64,000 nucleotides of DNA from the NCBI RefSeq assembly GCF_044923475.1, contig NZ_CP137338.1, positions 4,712,001-4,776,000 of the forward strand. Direction: 5' to 3'. Position numbers and translations under genes: made by a program. This DNA is from JAAURS01 sp044923475. GTDB taxonomy: Bacteria; Cyanobacteriota; Cyanobacteriia; Thermosynechococcales; Thermosynechococcaceae. A model generated the notes under the pieces. That model was not told where the DNA came from. It ran no database searches and was given only the letters and a program-made list of their open reading frames with translations. The first letter of the stretch is position 1. Each line of letters starts with the position of its first letter. Of this stretch, positions 18,544 to 27,374 are shown piece by piece.

Positions 18544-20640
18544 TTAGCTGAAGAGCGCAGGTTCTAATGCTGCCAACAGCCGCTCGATTTCCAAGGGTGG
18601 AAGGGGTTTAGCCAGCAGATAGCCTTGGGCAAAATCGCAGCCCAACGCTTTAAGCTGTCGGAGCTGAGATTCCGTTTCGACCCCCTCGGCGATCGCCATC
18701 ATTCCCAGATTTTGAGCCAGCGTAATAATTACTTTGACAATTTCCGCATTGTCCGGGTCGGTTTCGAGCAGCCGAATAAACGAAATATCAATTTTGAGCG
18801 TATCGAGCGGCAAACTGTGGAGCATGCTCAGTGAAGAATAGCCGGTTCCAAAATCATCCACCTGAATTTGAATCCCTAAAGCCTGAAGCTGCGTCAGAAT
18901 CTGAACCGCTGCTGGGGGGTTTTCAACAATCATGGTTTCCGTAATTTCAATCTTGAGCCGATGGGGAGGAAACCCAGTCCGATCTAGGGTGGCTTGGATC
19001 TGTTTGACTAAGTTGGTTTCAGAAAATTGCTTTGCAGATAAATTAACGCTGACCGTGAACGACCGCGCAGTCGGGAACTGGTTCTGCCAAAGGTGCATTT
19101 GGCGACAAGCCTCTTGGATTACCCATTGACCGATGGGTAAAATGAGACCCGTTTCTTCTGCAATGGGAATAAACTCGGCAGGTGAGATCGGACCTCGCGT
19201 GGGATGAGACCAGCGGATCAGTGCCTCAAAACCAGCGATCGCATTTGTGGCAAGCGACCAAATGGGCTGATAAAACAACTGAAACTGCTCTGATTCCATG
19301 GCACCGCGCAAGTCGGTTTCGAGCTGAAGAGACCGCTGTGCCTGTTGGTGCATGGTGTTCTCAAAGACTGCATACTGCGATTTCCCAGCGGCTTTGGCGC
19401 GATACATTGCAGTGTCCGCATCCCGCAGCAGATCTTCGGGCTGTTGGGAAAGGGAGAGTTGGGCAGGGCGGTCATTGAAGGCAATCCCGATGCTTCCAGA
19501 AATATAAACGGTATGCCCCTGTAGGTTAAACGGTCTTGCCAGCGCTTGGTTGATGCGCGTGGCGATATGTTCTGCATCTTGATGGGACTGAAGGTTTTCC
19601 AGCAGAATCGCAAATTCGTCGCCCCCCAATCGCGCCACCACATCTCCCGGTCTCAGGGAGTCTTCTAGGCGCTGAGCTACTGCTTGCAAGAGCCGATCGC
19701 CAATGGCGTGTCCTAGACTATCGTTGACGACCTTAAAGCGATCGCAGTCTAAAAACAGTACGGCCAACTGGTAGCCAGATTGACGTTCAATGCGACTAAA
19801 CGCCCGCCTCAGCTGTTCTAGAAACAAGGCTCGGCTGGGAAGCCTGGTGAGCTGGTCGAAGAGCGCAACGTGATGGGTTAAGTCGGTTTGAGAACCCGCT
19901 ATTCTGAGGATGCTCCCTCGGTCGTCGCGCACTGCCAGCCCCTGGCTGAGCACCCAACGGTAGCTGTCATCTTTGTGACGAATGCGGTACTCGCTCCGAA
20001 AGACCGCCTTTTCGCCAGACAAATGGCTCCTCAGCTCCACCTCAACCCGCGCTTTGTCTTCTGGATGAATGCGGTCAACCCATTCTTGGGGCGTTGGCCG
20101 CAATTCATGTAATTCATACCCCAAAATTGCAAGCCAGCGGGGCGAAAAATAAATGGTTCGAGTTTGCCAATTCCAGTCCCAAATGCCATCGTTGGAGGCC
20201 TGGGCAACCAGTGCGTACTGCTGCTCTTTTTCTTTTAGCGCAGCTAGGGTGAGCGCGTGATTGAGCGTATAGCGAATGGAGCGCTCTACCATTGCGGGGG
20301 TGATGTCTGCTTTGACGAGATAGTCTGATGCGCCCGCCTTCATTGCTGCGAGGTCAGTATCGCGATTGCTCTGACCCGTGAGCATAATGATGGGAACCGT
20401 TAAGTGCTGAGCTGCAGCAGCATTGAGCAGCTCGATGCCAGTGTTTTTGCCAAGCTGGTAGTCCGATAGACACACATCGAAGGCTTGGGTACGCAGGATC
20501 TCTAAAGCGGTTTCCATCGTCGTAACCCAGGTAACGGCGATGGAAACGCTAGAGATCTCCGAGAGCACGTCCGAGGTCAACAGATAGTCATCCTCATCGT
20601 CCTCGACTAGCAGTAGCTTTAAAGCATCCTTACCCAGCAT
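18544..20640 (-). CDS. Response regulator REC-PAS-GGDEF-EAL
   Basis: A 698-residue protein, last in the kinase operon. Residues about 8-125 are a receiver domain with the normal phosphoacceptor (FDVCLSDYQL). Residues about 140-260 are a PAS fold with a PAC-like end (YRWVLSQGLAVRDDRG). GGDEF spans about 265-430 with intact GGDEF, and EAL spans about 440-690 with EALIR, EITET, DDFGTGYSS, KID and AEGVE present. It probably converts the phosphorylation state set by the upstream kinase into c-di-GMP level changes. Its start overlaps the end of the CheY-like gene by 11 nt, implying translational coupling. Related in layout to the protein at 14554-16875. Confidence 0.94.
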   Translation of the reverse strand: MLGKDALKLLLVEDDEDDYLLTSDVLSEISSVSIAVTWVTTMETALEILRTQAFDVCLSDYQLGKNTGIELLNAAAAQHLTVPIIMLTGQSNRDTDLAAMKAGASDYLVKADITPAMVERSIRYTLNHALTLAALKEKEQQYALVAQASNDGIWDWNWQTRTIYFSPRWLAILGYELHELRPTPQEWVDRIHPEDKARVEVELRSHLSGEKAVFRSEYRIRHKDDSYRWVLSQGLAVRDDRGSILRIAGSQTDLTHHVALFDQLTRLPSRALFLEQLRRAFSRIERQSGYQLAVLFLDCDRFKVVNDSLGHAIGDRLLQAVAQRLEDSLRPGDVVARLGGDEFAILLENLQSHQDAEHIATRINQALARPFNLQGHTVYISGSIGIAFNDRPAQLSLSQQPEDLLRDADTAMYRAKAAGKSQYAVFENTMHQQAQRSLQLETDLRGAMESEQFQLFYQPIWSLATNAIAGFEALIRWSHPTRGPISPAEFIPIAEETGLILPIGQWVIQEACRQMHLWQNQFPTARSFTVSVNLSAKQFSETNLVKQIQATLDRTGFPPHRLKIEITETMIVENPPAAVQILTQLQALGIQIQVDDFGTGYSSLSMLHSLPLDTLKIDISFIRLLETDPDNAEIVKVIITLAQNLGMMAIAEGVETESQLRQLKALGCDFAQGYLLAKPLPPLEIERLLAALEPALFS

Positions 20641-21103
20641 TGTTTGAGTACCCTTCGCGCGGAAGCCGCACGACTGAAAACCAGTATTTGCCTAGTGTAT
20701 TGAGAACGTCAACTAAAGCGTCAAAGGTGACGGGTTTAGTAATGTAGGAGTTTGCGCCAATGTCGTAGCTTCGGTAAACGTCTCCCTGCGAGCTAGAGGT
20801 TGTGAGTACCACGACCGGAATATGGCGCAGTTTAGGGTTTGCTTTAATTTCGCGGAGCGCTTCGCGACCGTCCTTTCGAGGCATATTCAGATCTAGCAAA
20901 ATCAAGTCGGGTAGGAGCGAGCGGCTCGATTCGTCGGGTTCTAAACAGCGATTGAGGTAGTCGATCAGCACTTCTCCATCGTTCGCAAAGGTGAGACTAT
21001 AGGGTAACCCACTTTCTTCGAACGCATCTTGGGCAAACATGCGATCGTCTTCGTCGTCGTCAGCCATTAAAACAACGAGTCGATGCTTTGGAACTGCGGT
21101 CAT
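20630..21103 (-). CDS. CheY-like single-domain response regulator (Rcp1 type)
   Basis: A 157-residue stand-alone receiver: acidic pocket MADDDEDD, phosphoacceptor Asp in LILLDLNMPRKDG, Thr/Ser in VVVLTTSS and the Lys in SYITKP. The LDLNMPRKDGREAL and ITKPVTFDALV motifs are those of Rcp1-type regulators that partner cyanobacterial phytochrome-like kinases. It overlaps the upstream kinase gene by 4 nt (ATGA-type junction) and the downstream REC-GGDEF-EAL gene by 11 nt, so the three form one operon and probably one phosphorelay. ATG start at 21103. Confidence 0.95.
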   Translation of the reverse strand: MTAVPKHRLVVLMADDDEDDRMFAQDAFEESGLPYSLTFANDGEVLIDYLNRCLEPDESSRSLLPDLILLDLNMPRKDGREALREIKANPKLRHIPVVVLTTSSSQGDVYRSYDIGANSYITKPVTFDALVDVLNTLGKYWFSVVRLPREGYSNNAG

Positions 21104-23397
21104 GGGGTGCGGTCTCCTTCACTTTTGGGCTGCTCGAGCGGCAAGACGACGATGAATGTCGCGCCTTGACCGGGGGTGCTTTGGGCCGTAAGCTGGCCGC
21201 CGTGACGCTCGACAATTTTGGCGCACACAGCTAAGCCAATCCCGGTCCCTTCGTATTCATTGCGTCCGTGCAGGCGCTGAAACACTTTAAAGATTCGGTC
21301 TAGATACTTTTCATCAAAGCCGATTCCGTTATCGGACACTGCGATACGACAAAAAGACTGCGCCGAGTCCGAGTTCCCTGAGCGTTCTTCGCTGCATTGA
21401 ATGCAGATGATGGGCGGAACGCTGGGCTGCTGAAACTTGAGGGCGTTGCCGATCAAATTTTGAAAGAGCTGCCGCATTTGAAGCGCATCCGCCTCAAGGG
21501 TGGGCATGGGTCCAACGCTCACTCGAGCGCGGGTCTCCTGCACGCGCACTTCTAAGTCGCCCAAAACGTCCTGAAGCAGCGTTGAGAGCGATAGGGATAT
21601 AAAACCCCGCGATTGCGTGGTAACGCGAGAAAAGGCCAGCAGGTCTTGGATGAGGGTGCGCATTCGACCCGCTGCATTTTGCATGCGCGCTAGGTAGTCG
21701 TGCCCTTGTTCGTCCAAGGTTTTATCGTACTTGCGCTTGAGGCGATCGCCAAAGGCTTCGATTTTGCGCAGTGGCTCTTGCAAATCGTGGGATGCAATAT
21801 AGGCAAACTGCTCTAGTTCTTGATTGGAGCGGGCCAGTTCTTCTGCCTGACGGGCAAGCAGTTGGGCGGCAGCTTTGCGATCGCTGATGTCCGTCAGAGA
21901 ACCCGCCATCCGGTAGGGTGTTCCTTGACTGTCCCGAACGGCTGACCCCCGACACATAACCCAGCACTCCGTACCGTCTTTGCGGATCGTCCGATGCTCG
22001 TGTTCGAGATAGGGGGTGTGCCCCTCTAAATGCGCTTTAATGGCCGCCTTAAATTCCGGCAAATCCTGAGCGTGCTGATGTCCAAACCACGCCTCTAAGG
22101 ACTGCTCGAATTCTGTCTCGGCATAGCCCAGAATCTTTTCCCAGCGCGGTGAAAAGTAAACAGTATCGTTCTGTAAATCCCAGTCCCAAATGCCATCGTT
22201 AGCGCCGATGACCGCTAAGGTATAGCGTTCTTCGCTACTTTGAAGGGCCTGCTGCGCCTGTTGGAGCCGATCTAAGGTGTGATTAATGGTCTCAGCCAAC
22301 TGCGTTAGCTCGTCCTGTCCTGGGAGATGGACCCGTGCGAGCAGCGTGCCTTGGGAGCCGATCGTGCTAACCCCTTGGCTCAGGTGGCTCAACCTGGATA
22401 AAATAAAGCGCTCTAGAAGAAAAAGCACAAGGGCACAGAAGGCAAGGCCGATGAGCAACGTAGACCAAAAGTAGTAATTAAGACTATTTAACCCCTGGAC
22501 ATAGATTTCGCGATCGTTTTCGGCCTTGAGCACCAGTGCGGGGTTCCCAAACACATCGTTGACTCGCACGTAGCTCGTAATAGAGTTCTCTCCTGCGATC
22601 TCGGCTGCGATCGCAGTGTTTTGAAGCTTGGTATGAATGAGCCTTTGAATTTCTTTGGGAAGCTGTGACTCTGGATAGGGGTAAAGCGTGACCGGAAGCT
22701 GCACGTTGTCAGACAGTTTCTTAAGCATGGGCGGATCGATAAAGCGCCCCATACTCAGCACCCCATTTTCTCGCCCCGTCCCTTCACTTTTAAGGATCGG
22801 CTGACTCGTAACCAGCATTGGCCCTGCCGATGAGGACAAAACCCCTAGTACTTTGCCCTGTCCAGAGCCGTTTAAGTCTTTGACGCTGAACGAAGTATAT
22901 TTTATAAACTCTGAGGGCGGATCGATCGTGCTGGACGTATAAAAATCTAATCCCTTTTTTGCCAGCAGTTTGCCAGATTGATTTTTGATCGCGATTGTAT
23001 TTATTTTTAAGCTTCCGAAGATAGTTTCGTAGAGCTGCGTTTGGACATATTGAGGGTTACGGCCTTCCGCAAAGCGATAGGTTTCATCCCATGTGGAGTA
23101 GTCCGTTGTGACATCATTGAGCCGAGCGATCTCGCTGGTCAGTGCACTTTGAAGGCGTGCGGCATTAGTGAGAGCGCGGTCTTCTTCAATGCGCGCAAAG
23201 TTTCCTAACAAAATGGTGCGTACCGCTGCAAATTGGGTCAAAAAAAGAACCGCAAAGCTTCCGGCCACAATGGATGTCACCTTCAGGCGAAGTCCCTCCC
23301 AATAATGAGGGGGCTTGCCTAACGATATAACGTTGGTCTGAATGGACTTCAGCGGTTCAGGTATGGCTTCTTGCATGCAGAGTAACTTTGGGGGCAC
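21100..23397 (-). CDS. Membrane CHASE4-HAMP-PAS sensor histidine kinase
   Basis: A 765-residue sensor. One membrane segment lies near residues 50-70 and a second near 310-332. They enclose an extracytoplasmic CHASE4-type domain (RLNDVTTDYSTWDETYRF). HAMP follows (about 332-385), then PAS/PAC (about 395-510), a phytochrome-type HisKA with the phospho-His in FAYIASHDLQEPLRKIEAF, and an HATPase_c domain with N box (QNLIGNALKFQ) and G boxes. The signal sensed is unknown. The frame opens with GTG at 23397; ATG at 23376 (MQEAIPEP) is an equally reasonable start. First gene of the three-gene signalling operon. The 126-bp gap behind ureC has no obvious terminator. Confidence 0.93.
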   Translation of the reverse strand: MPPKLLCMQEAIPEPLKSIQTNVISLGKPPHYWEGLRLKVTSIVAGSFAVLFLTQFAAVRTILLGNFARIEEDRALTNAARLQSALTSEIARLNDVTTDYSTWDETYRFAEGRNPQYVQTQLYETIFGSLKINTIAIKNQSGKLLAKKGLDFYTSSTIDPPSEFIKYTSFSVKDLNGSGQGKVLGVLSSSAGPMLVTSQPILKSEGTGRENGVLSMGRFIDPPMLKKLSDNVQLPVTLYPYPESQLPKEIQRLIHTKLQNTAIAAEIAGENSITSYVRVNDVFGNPALVLKAENDREIYVQGLNSLNYYFWSTLLIGLAFCALVLFLLERFILSRLSHLSQGVSTIGSQGTLLARVHLPGQDELTQLAETINHTLDRLQQAQQALQSSEERYTLAVIGANDGIWDWDLQNDTVYFSPRWEKILGYAETEFEQSLEAWFGHQHAQDLPEFKAAIKAHLEGHTPYLEHEHRTIRKDGTECWVMCRGSAVRDSQGTPYRMAGSLTDISDRKAAAQLLARQAEELARSNQELEQFAYIASHDLQEPLRKIEAFGDRLKRKYDKTLDEQGHDYLARMQNAAGRMRTLIQDLLAFSRVTTQSRGFISLSLSTLLQDVLGDLEVRVQETRARVSVGPMPTLEADALQMRQLFQNLIGNALKFQQPSVPPIICIQCSEERSGNSDSAQSFCRIAVSDNGIGFDEKYLDRIFKVFQRLHGRNEYEGTGIGLAVCAKIVERHGGQLTAQSTPGQGATFIVVLPLEQPKSEGDRTP

Positions 23398-23523
23398 TAG
23401 AGCTTTGCTTGGGCAACAACCACGGCAAGCTCATAATGTCAGTTTGCCCAAAATTACAGAGAATACGTGAAGTACCCGACGCCGATCTGAGTACAGTACA
23501 GCGCGGGGCTTCCCGTCCAGAAG

Positions 23524-25233
23524 CTAAAACAGGAAATACCGTTGGGCCATGGGCAGTACCGTTGCGGGTTCGCAGGTAAGGAGTTCCCCATCGGCACGGA
23601 CTTCGTAGGTTTCAGGGTTGACTTCCATGTGCGGCATGGCATCATTAAGCTTCATGTCGCGCTTGGTCAGCTTGCGAATGCCCGATACAGCCACCGCCTG
23701 CTTTTGCAGGTTCAGTTTTTCAGGAATATCGCGCTTGAGGGCAGCCTTTGAAACAAAAGTCAGCGATGTTGCTGCCATCGCCCCGCCGTAGCTGCCAAAC
23801 ATCGGGCGCATGTGGACGGGTTGTGGCGTGGGGATGCTGGCGTTGGCGTCGCCCATTTGCGCCCAAGCGATCGCGCCACCTTTGAGGACCATCTCGGGCT
23901 TTACGCCAAACATGGCAGGTCGCCACAGACACAGATCTGCCAGTTTGCCCACTTCCACGGAGCCGACATGGTTAGCAATACCGTGGGTGATAGCAGGGTT
24001 GATAGTGTACTTGGCGATATAACGCTTGGCGCGGAAGTTGTCGTTGCGTTCGGAGTCTTGGGCTAAGGATCCGCGCTGCACTTTCATTTTGTGCCCTGTC
24101 TGCCAGGTGCGAATAATTACTTCCCCAATGCGGCCCATGGCTTGAGAGTCCGATGAAATCATGCTGAAGGCGCCTAGATCGTGGAGGATATCTTCGGCGG
24201 CAATGGTTTCGCGGCGGATGCGGGACTCGGCAAAGGAGATATCTTCGGGAATGTTGGGGTCGAGGTGGTGACACACCATGAGCATATCCAGGTGCTCGTC
24301 GAGGGTGTTGAGGGTGTAGGGTCGCGTGGGATTGGTGGAAGAAGGCAGGACGTTGGCTTCAGCGCAGACTTTGATGATGTCCGGGGCGTGGCCGCCTCCC
24401 GCGCCTTCGGTGTGGTAGGTGTGAATGACGCGCCCTTTGAAGGCGGCGATGGTGTCTTCGACAAATCCGGCTTCGTTGAGGGTGTCGGTGTGGATGGCGA
24501 CTTGGACGTCGTAGTCGTCGGCGACGCTGAGGCAGGTATCGATGGCGGCGGGGGTGGTTCCCCAGTCTTCGTGGAGTTTGAGTCCCATTGCACCTGCTTC
24601 GACCTGTTCTTCGAGTCCGTCGGGTTGGGCGCTATTGCCTTTGCCAAGAAAGCCGATGTTCATGGGAAAGGCATCTGCGGCTTGAAGCATGCGGTGCATG
24701 TGCCAGGGGCCAGGGGTGCAGGTGGTGGCGCTGGTGCCAGCGGCGGGACCCGTGCCGCCGCCAATCATGGTGGTGATGCCCGAGGCGATCGCCACTTCGA
24801 TCTGCTGGGGGCAAATGAAGTGAATGTGGGTATCGATGCCGCCTGCGGTGAGGATGAGTCCTTCTCCGGCGATCGCCTCGGTGCCGGGGCCGATGATGAT
24901 ATTGACGTTGTCTTGAATGTAAGGATTACCTGCTTTGCCGATCGCTGCAATCTGTCCGTCTTTGATGCCGATATCGGCTTTGACGATGCCCCACCAGTCC
25001 AGAATGAGCGCGTTGGTAATTACGGTATCTACGGCACCGTCTTTGTTGGTAATGGGAGATTGCCCCATGCCGTCTCGAATCACTTTGCCACCGCCAAATT
25101 TCACTTCGTCGCCGTAGGTGGTGTAGTCCTGTTCGACTTCAACGAACAGCTCGGTGTCGGCCAGACGAATGCGATCGCCGACGGTTGGCCCAAAGGTTTC
25201 CGCGTAGGCACGGCGACTCATGCGATAACTCAT
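23524..25233 (-). CDS. ureC: Urease alpha subunit
   Basis: The catalytic subunit that hydrolyses urea to ammonia and carbamate at a di-nickel centre. The 569-residue protein has the normal length. The nickel ligands and catalytic parts are visible: THIHFICP, the carbamylated lysine in MGLKLHEDWG, HTDTLNEAGF, IHTYHTEGAGGGHAPD and the active-site histidine in MVCHHLD. Start ATG at 25233 with GAGGAG upstream. No ureA, ureB or accessory urease genes are in the window; scattered urease genes are common in cyanobacteria. The hypAB genes at 50-51 kb also handle nickel but are far away. Confidence 0.98.
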   Translation of the reverse strand: MSYRMSRRAYAETFGPTVGDRIRLADTELFVEVEQDYTTYGDEVKFGGGKVIRDGMGQSPITNKDGAVDTVITNALILDWWGIVKADIGIKDGQIAAIGKAGNPYIQDNVNIIIGPGTEAIAGEGLILTAGGIDTHIHFICPQQIEVAIASGITTMIGGGTGPAAGTSATTCTPGPWHMHRMLQAADAFPMNIGFLGKGNSAQPDGLEEQVEAGAMGLKLHEDWGTTPAAIDTCLSVADDYDVQVAIHTDTLNEAGFVEDTIAAFKGRVIHTYHTEGAGGGHAPDIIKVCAEANVLPSSTNPTRPYTLNTLDEHLDMLMVCHHLDPNIPEDISFAESRIRRETIAAEDILHDLGAFSMISSDSQAMGRIGEVIIRTWQTGHKMKVQRGSLAQDSERNDNFRAKRYIAKYTINPAITHGIANHVGSVEVGKLADLCLWRPAMFGVKPEMVLKGGAIAWAQMGDANASIPTPQPVHMRPMFGSYGGAMAATSLTFVSKAALKRDIPEKLNLQKQAVAVSGIRKLTKRDMKLNDAMPHMEVNPETYEVRADGELLTCEPATVLPMAQRYFLF

Positions 25234-25408
25234 GAAAACTCCTCACAATTGAATGTCTGGGCGCAGGTTGGGGGCGATGCAGTTTTTTCTTTCCCCACAA
25301 TAGAGGATTTCTGAGCTAAGGCTGTGCGCTAGAAATCAATTTCTCCCTAAAACGAGGAAAATACAATTTCGCGGTAAACTATGCCCTTAGTCTCTTTCCT
25401 CTGTACTC

Positions 25409-26296
25409 ATGCCCTTTGATAACACCTGTAAATTTATTGCTGAGAACTTCAGCGTAGATATCGCAACTTGGTTATTGGGTGCTCCGACTGAGTTAACAAA
25501 ACTGGAGCCTTCAGAATTGTTCGCCGAACCAATTCGGGCTGATGCAGTCATTTTCTTGGAGTCAAAAGATTTATTAGCCCATATCGAATTTCAGACAGAT
25601 CCTGACCCTGAAATAGGTTTTAGGATGACGGATTACAGGCTCAGAGGATTTCGCCGCTACCCCAACAAGCAGATGCGGCAGATTGTGATTTATTTGAGGC
25701 CAACCCAGTCTGCAAGGGTTTATCAAACCCATTTTGAGTTACCCGGTCTGCGACATGAATTTGAAGTTATACGGTTGTGGGAGCAGCCAACAGAGATTTT
25801 TCTTTCTTCCCCAGGCTTATTACCTTTTGCGGTTTTGAGCCAGACCAATGAACGAATGGATGTTTTAAGGGAAGTGGCTCGGAGGGTGGACGAGATTTCA
25901 GACAAGCGATCGCAGAGTAATGTCGCGGCGGCGAGCGCCATTCTGGCTGGTTTATTATTAGAGAAAGCGGTGATTCATCGAATATTGCGGAGCGACGTTA
26001 TGCGAGAGTCTGTGATTTATCAAGAAATTGAGGCTGAAGCTGAGGCTAGAGGTGAGGCTAGAGGTGAGGCTAGAGGTGAGGCTAGAGGTGAGGCTAGAGG
26101 TGAGGCTAGGGGCAAGATGCTAGGGGAACTCGATCTGGTTTTGCGGCTTCTTACCCGTCGTGTGGGCACGATCGCCCCTGAAGGTGAGGCCCAAATTCGA
26201 TCGCTTTCGCTGACTCAACTTGAAGAACTCGGCGAAGCTCTGTTGGATTTCTCGCAACCCTCGGATCTGAGTGATTGGTTGCAATCGCAGATTTAG
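25409..26296 (+). CDS. Rpn-family (PD-(D/E)XK) nuclease-like protein with DUF4351 tail
   Basis: A 295-residue protein of the recombination-promoting nuclease/putative transposase group abundant in cyanobacteria. The N-terminal part (DNTCKFIAENF, ADAVIFLESKDLLAHIEFQTD, MTDYRLRGFRRYPN) has the D...ExQ-type nuclease pattern. Residues about 210-233 are an EARG repeat tract. The last 60 residues (GEAQIRSLSLTQLEELGEALLDFSQPSDLSDWL) are a DUF4351 domain. Whether it acts as a nuclease in vivo is unknown. ATG at 25409. It is divergent from ureC. A degenerate copy of the 3' end follows directly downstream. Confidence 0.85.
   Translation: MPFDNTCKFIAENFSVDIATWLLGAPTELTKLEPSELFAEPIRADAVIFLESKDLLAHIEFQTDPDPEIGFRMTDYRLRGFRRYPNKQMRQIVIYLRPTQSARVYQTHFELPGLRHEFEVIRLWEQPTEIFLSSPGLLPFAVLSQTNERMDVLREVARRVDEISDKRSQSNVAAASAILAGLLLEKAVIHRILRSDVMRESVIYQEIEAEAEARGEARGEARGEARGEARGEARGKMLGELDLVLRLLTRRVGTIAPEGEAQIRSLSLTQLEELGEALLDFSQPSDLSDWLQSQI
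26042..26113 (+). repeat. 12-bp tandem repeat inside Rpn gene
   Basis: Five perfect copies of GAGGCTAGAGGT followed by one imperfect copy (GAGGCTAGGGGC) encode a Glu-Ala-Arg-Gly tract. The period is a multiple of three, so copy-number change would keep the frame. The tract links the nuclease-like domain and the DUF4351 tail. Confidence 0.95.
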
Positions 26297-26299
26297 GAG

Positions 26300-26371
26300 A
26301 ACAATGCGATCGTTCTTCCTAAGCCAGCTTGAAGTACTCGGTGAAATCCAGTTGGATTTCTCAAGCTGTCA
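26300..26371 (+). pseudogene. Degenerate second copy of the DUF4351 3' end
   Basis: Directly after the Rpn stop, the sequence GCGATCGTTCTTCCTAAGCC...CTTGAAGTACTCGGTGAAATCCAGTTGGATTTCTC closely follows the last part of the gene itself (the stretch around 26197-26256 encoding RSLSLTQLEELGEALLDFS). This looks like a tandem duplication or a remnant of a second family member that has lost the rest of its gene. It is too short to be functional. Confidence 0.6.
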
Positions 26372-26752
26372 TATAAGGTGATGCAGGATTTGTCCCTGGC
26401 TATTAATCACATCGCGGACAGAGCCTTGCTGGTCGCTCAAGGCCCTGTCCGTCGTATTTTTGTCCTCGATTAAACGATTCAGGCGATCGTATTCATAGGT
26501 CGTTCGATTCTTCTCTGGATCCGTCAGCCAGAGCAAATTCCTGTTTGCATCGCAGTCATACTGGGTCAAACCCTTCAGCGGATCCGTTTGGGTAATCAGG
26601 CGATTAAGCGCATCATAGCCGTAGCGCGTGGTTTGATTGAGCGTCTCCGTCGTCGCGATCGCATTCCTCAACGCATCATAGGTCGTTGAACTGCGTTGAT
26701 TTAAGTCATCGATCGCTTCCATCTGTCGATCGAGAGAAAATACTAAAATCAA
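26369..26752 (-). pseudogene. RHS/YD-repeat protein remnant
   Basis: About 127 codons on the minus strand consist of RHS/YD repeats: TTYDALRNAIATTE, TRYGYDALNRLITQTDPL and TTYEYDRLNRLIEDKN. They jump directly into DQQGSVRDVINSQGQILHH, which in full RHS proteins sits in the core end after many more repeats. So this is an internally deleted leftover of a much longer gene, with both ends missing. No ribosome site or sensible N-terminus is visible. Full RHS proteins are large secreted or surface toxins and adhesins. The fragment is wedged between the Rpn gene and pyrR. Confidence 0.75.
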
Positions 26753-26815
26753 GAAATGGCAGCATTCCTGGCCAAGGGACGATCGAAACCACTTTTTCTC
26801 TCAGGTGCAAAACAC

Positions 26816-27352
26816 ATGACCGCCACCATTGTTGAAATATTGAGCGATCGAGAGCTACGGCGCACGATTACGCGCTTGGCCTCCCAGGTGGTGGAACGCT
26901 GCCGTCAGTTAGATCGACTCGTGATTCTGGGCGTCCTCACCCACGGTTTGCCACTCGCCAAGCTTTTGGCACAGCAAATCGAGCACTTAGAGCAGGTTCG
27001 GGTTCCCGTGGGAGCCTTGGACATTACCTTTTATCGCGACGATTTAGATCGCATCACCGTGCGAACCCCCGGCAAAACCGACCTCCCCACGGATTTGACG
27101 GGCAAAACAGTGGTGCTCGTAGACGATGTGATTTACAGCGGTCGTACCGTACGGGCAGCGCTTAACGCCATCCACGACTACGGTCGTCCCAGCTTGATTC
27201 AGTTGGTTGTCCTCATCGATCGCGGACATCGGGAATTACCCATTCACCCGGACTTTGTCGGCAAAGTGCTGCCCACCGCACGCGATGAAAAAGTAAAGGT
27301 ATTTCTGCAAGAAACCGACGGTCGCGATGCAGTAGAACTGGTGAGAGGTTAG
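26816..27352 (+). CDS. pyrR: Bifunctional pyr regulator / uracil phosphoribosyltransferase PyrR
   Basis: The 178-residue protein matches the PyrR family: SDRELRRTITRLASQVVER, ILGVLTHGLPLAKLLA and DITFYRDDLDRI. The PRPP-binding loop is VVLVDDVIYSGRTVRAAL, and LIDRGHRELPIHPDFVGK follows. In Gram-positives PyrR controls pyrimidine genes by RNA attenuation and has UPRTase activity; regulation in cyanobacteria is not established. I take ATG at 26816 (MTATIVEILSD) as start, since the upstream in-frame extension has no family similarity. It converges with the response-regulator gene across a short inverted repeat. Confidence 0.95.
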   Translation: MTATIVEILSDRELRRTITRLASQVVERCRQLDRLVILGVLTHGLPLAKLLAQQIEHLEQVRVPVGALDITFYRDDLDRITVRTPGKTDLPTDLTGKTVVLVDDVIYSGRTVRAALNAIHDYGRPSLIQLVVLIDRGHRELPIHPDFVGKVLPTARDEKVKVFLQETDGRDAVELVRG

Positions 27353-27374
27353 CCCTAGAGACTGCATTCTAGGG
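27353..27374. terminator. Bidirectional hairpin between pyrR and response regulator
   Basis: CCCTAGA and TCTAGGG form a perfect 7-bp stem with an 8-nt loop, beginning just after the pyrR stop and overlapping the last codons and stop of the converging minus-strand gene. No T run follows on either side. Confidence 0.45.

Noticed and set aside
24181..25314. 377-codon frame on the plus strand
   Set aside because: Antisense to ureC; composition reflects codon bias of the true gene.
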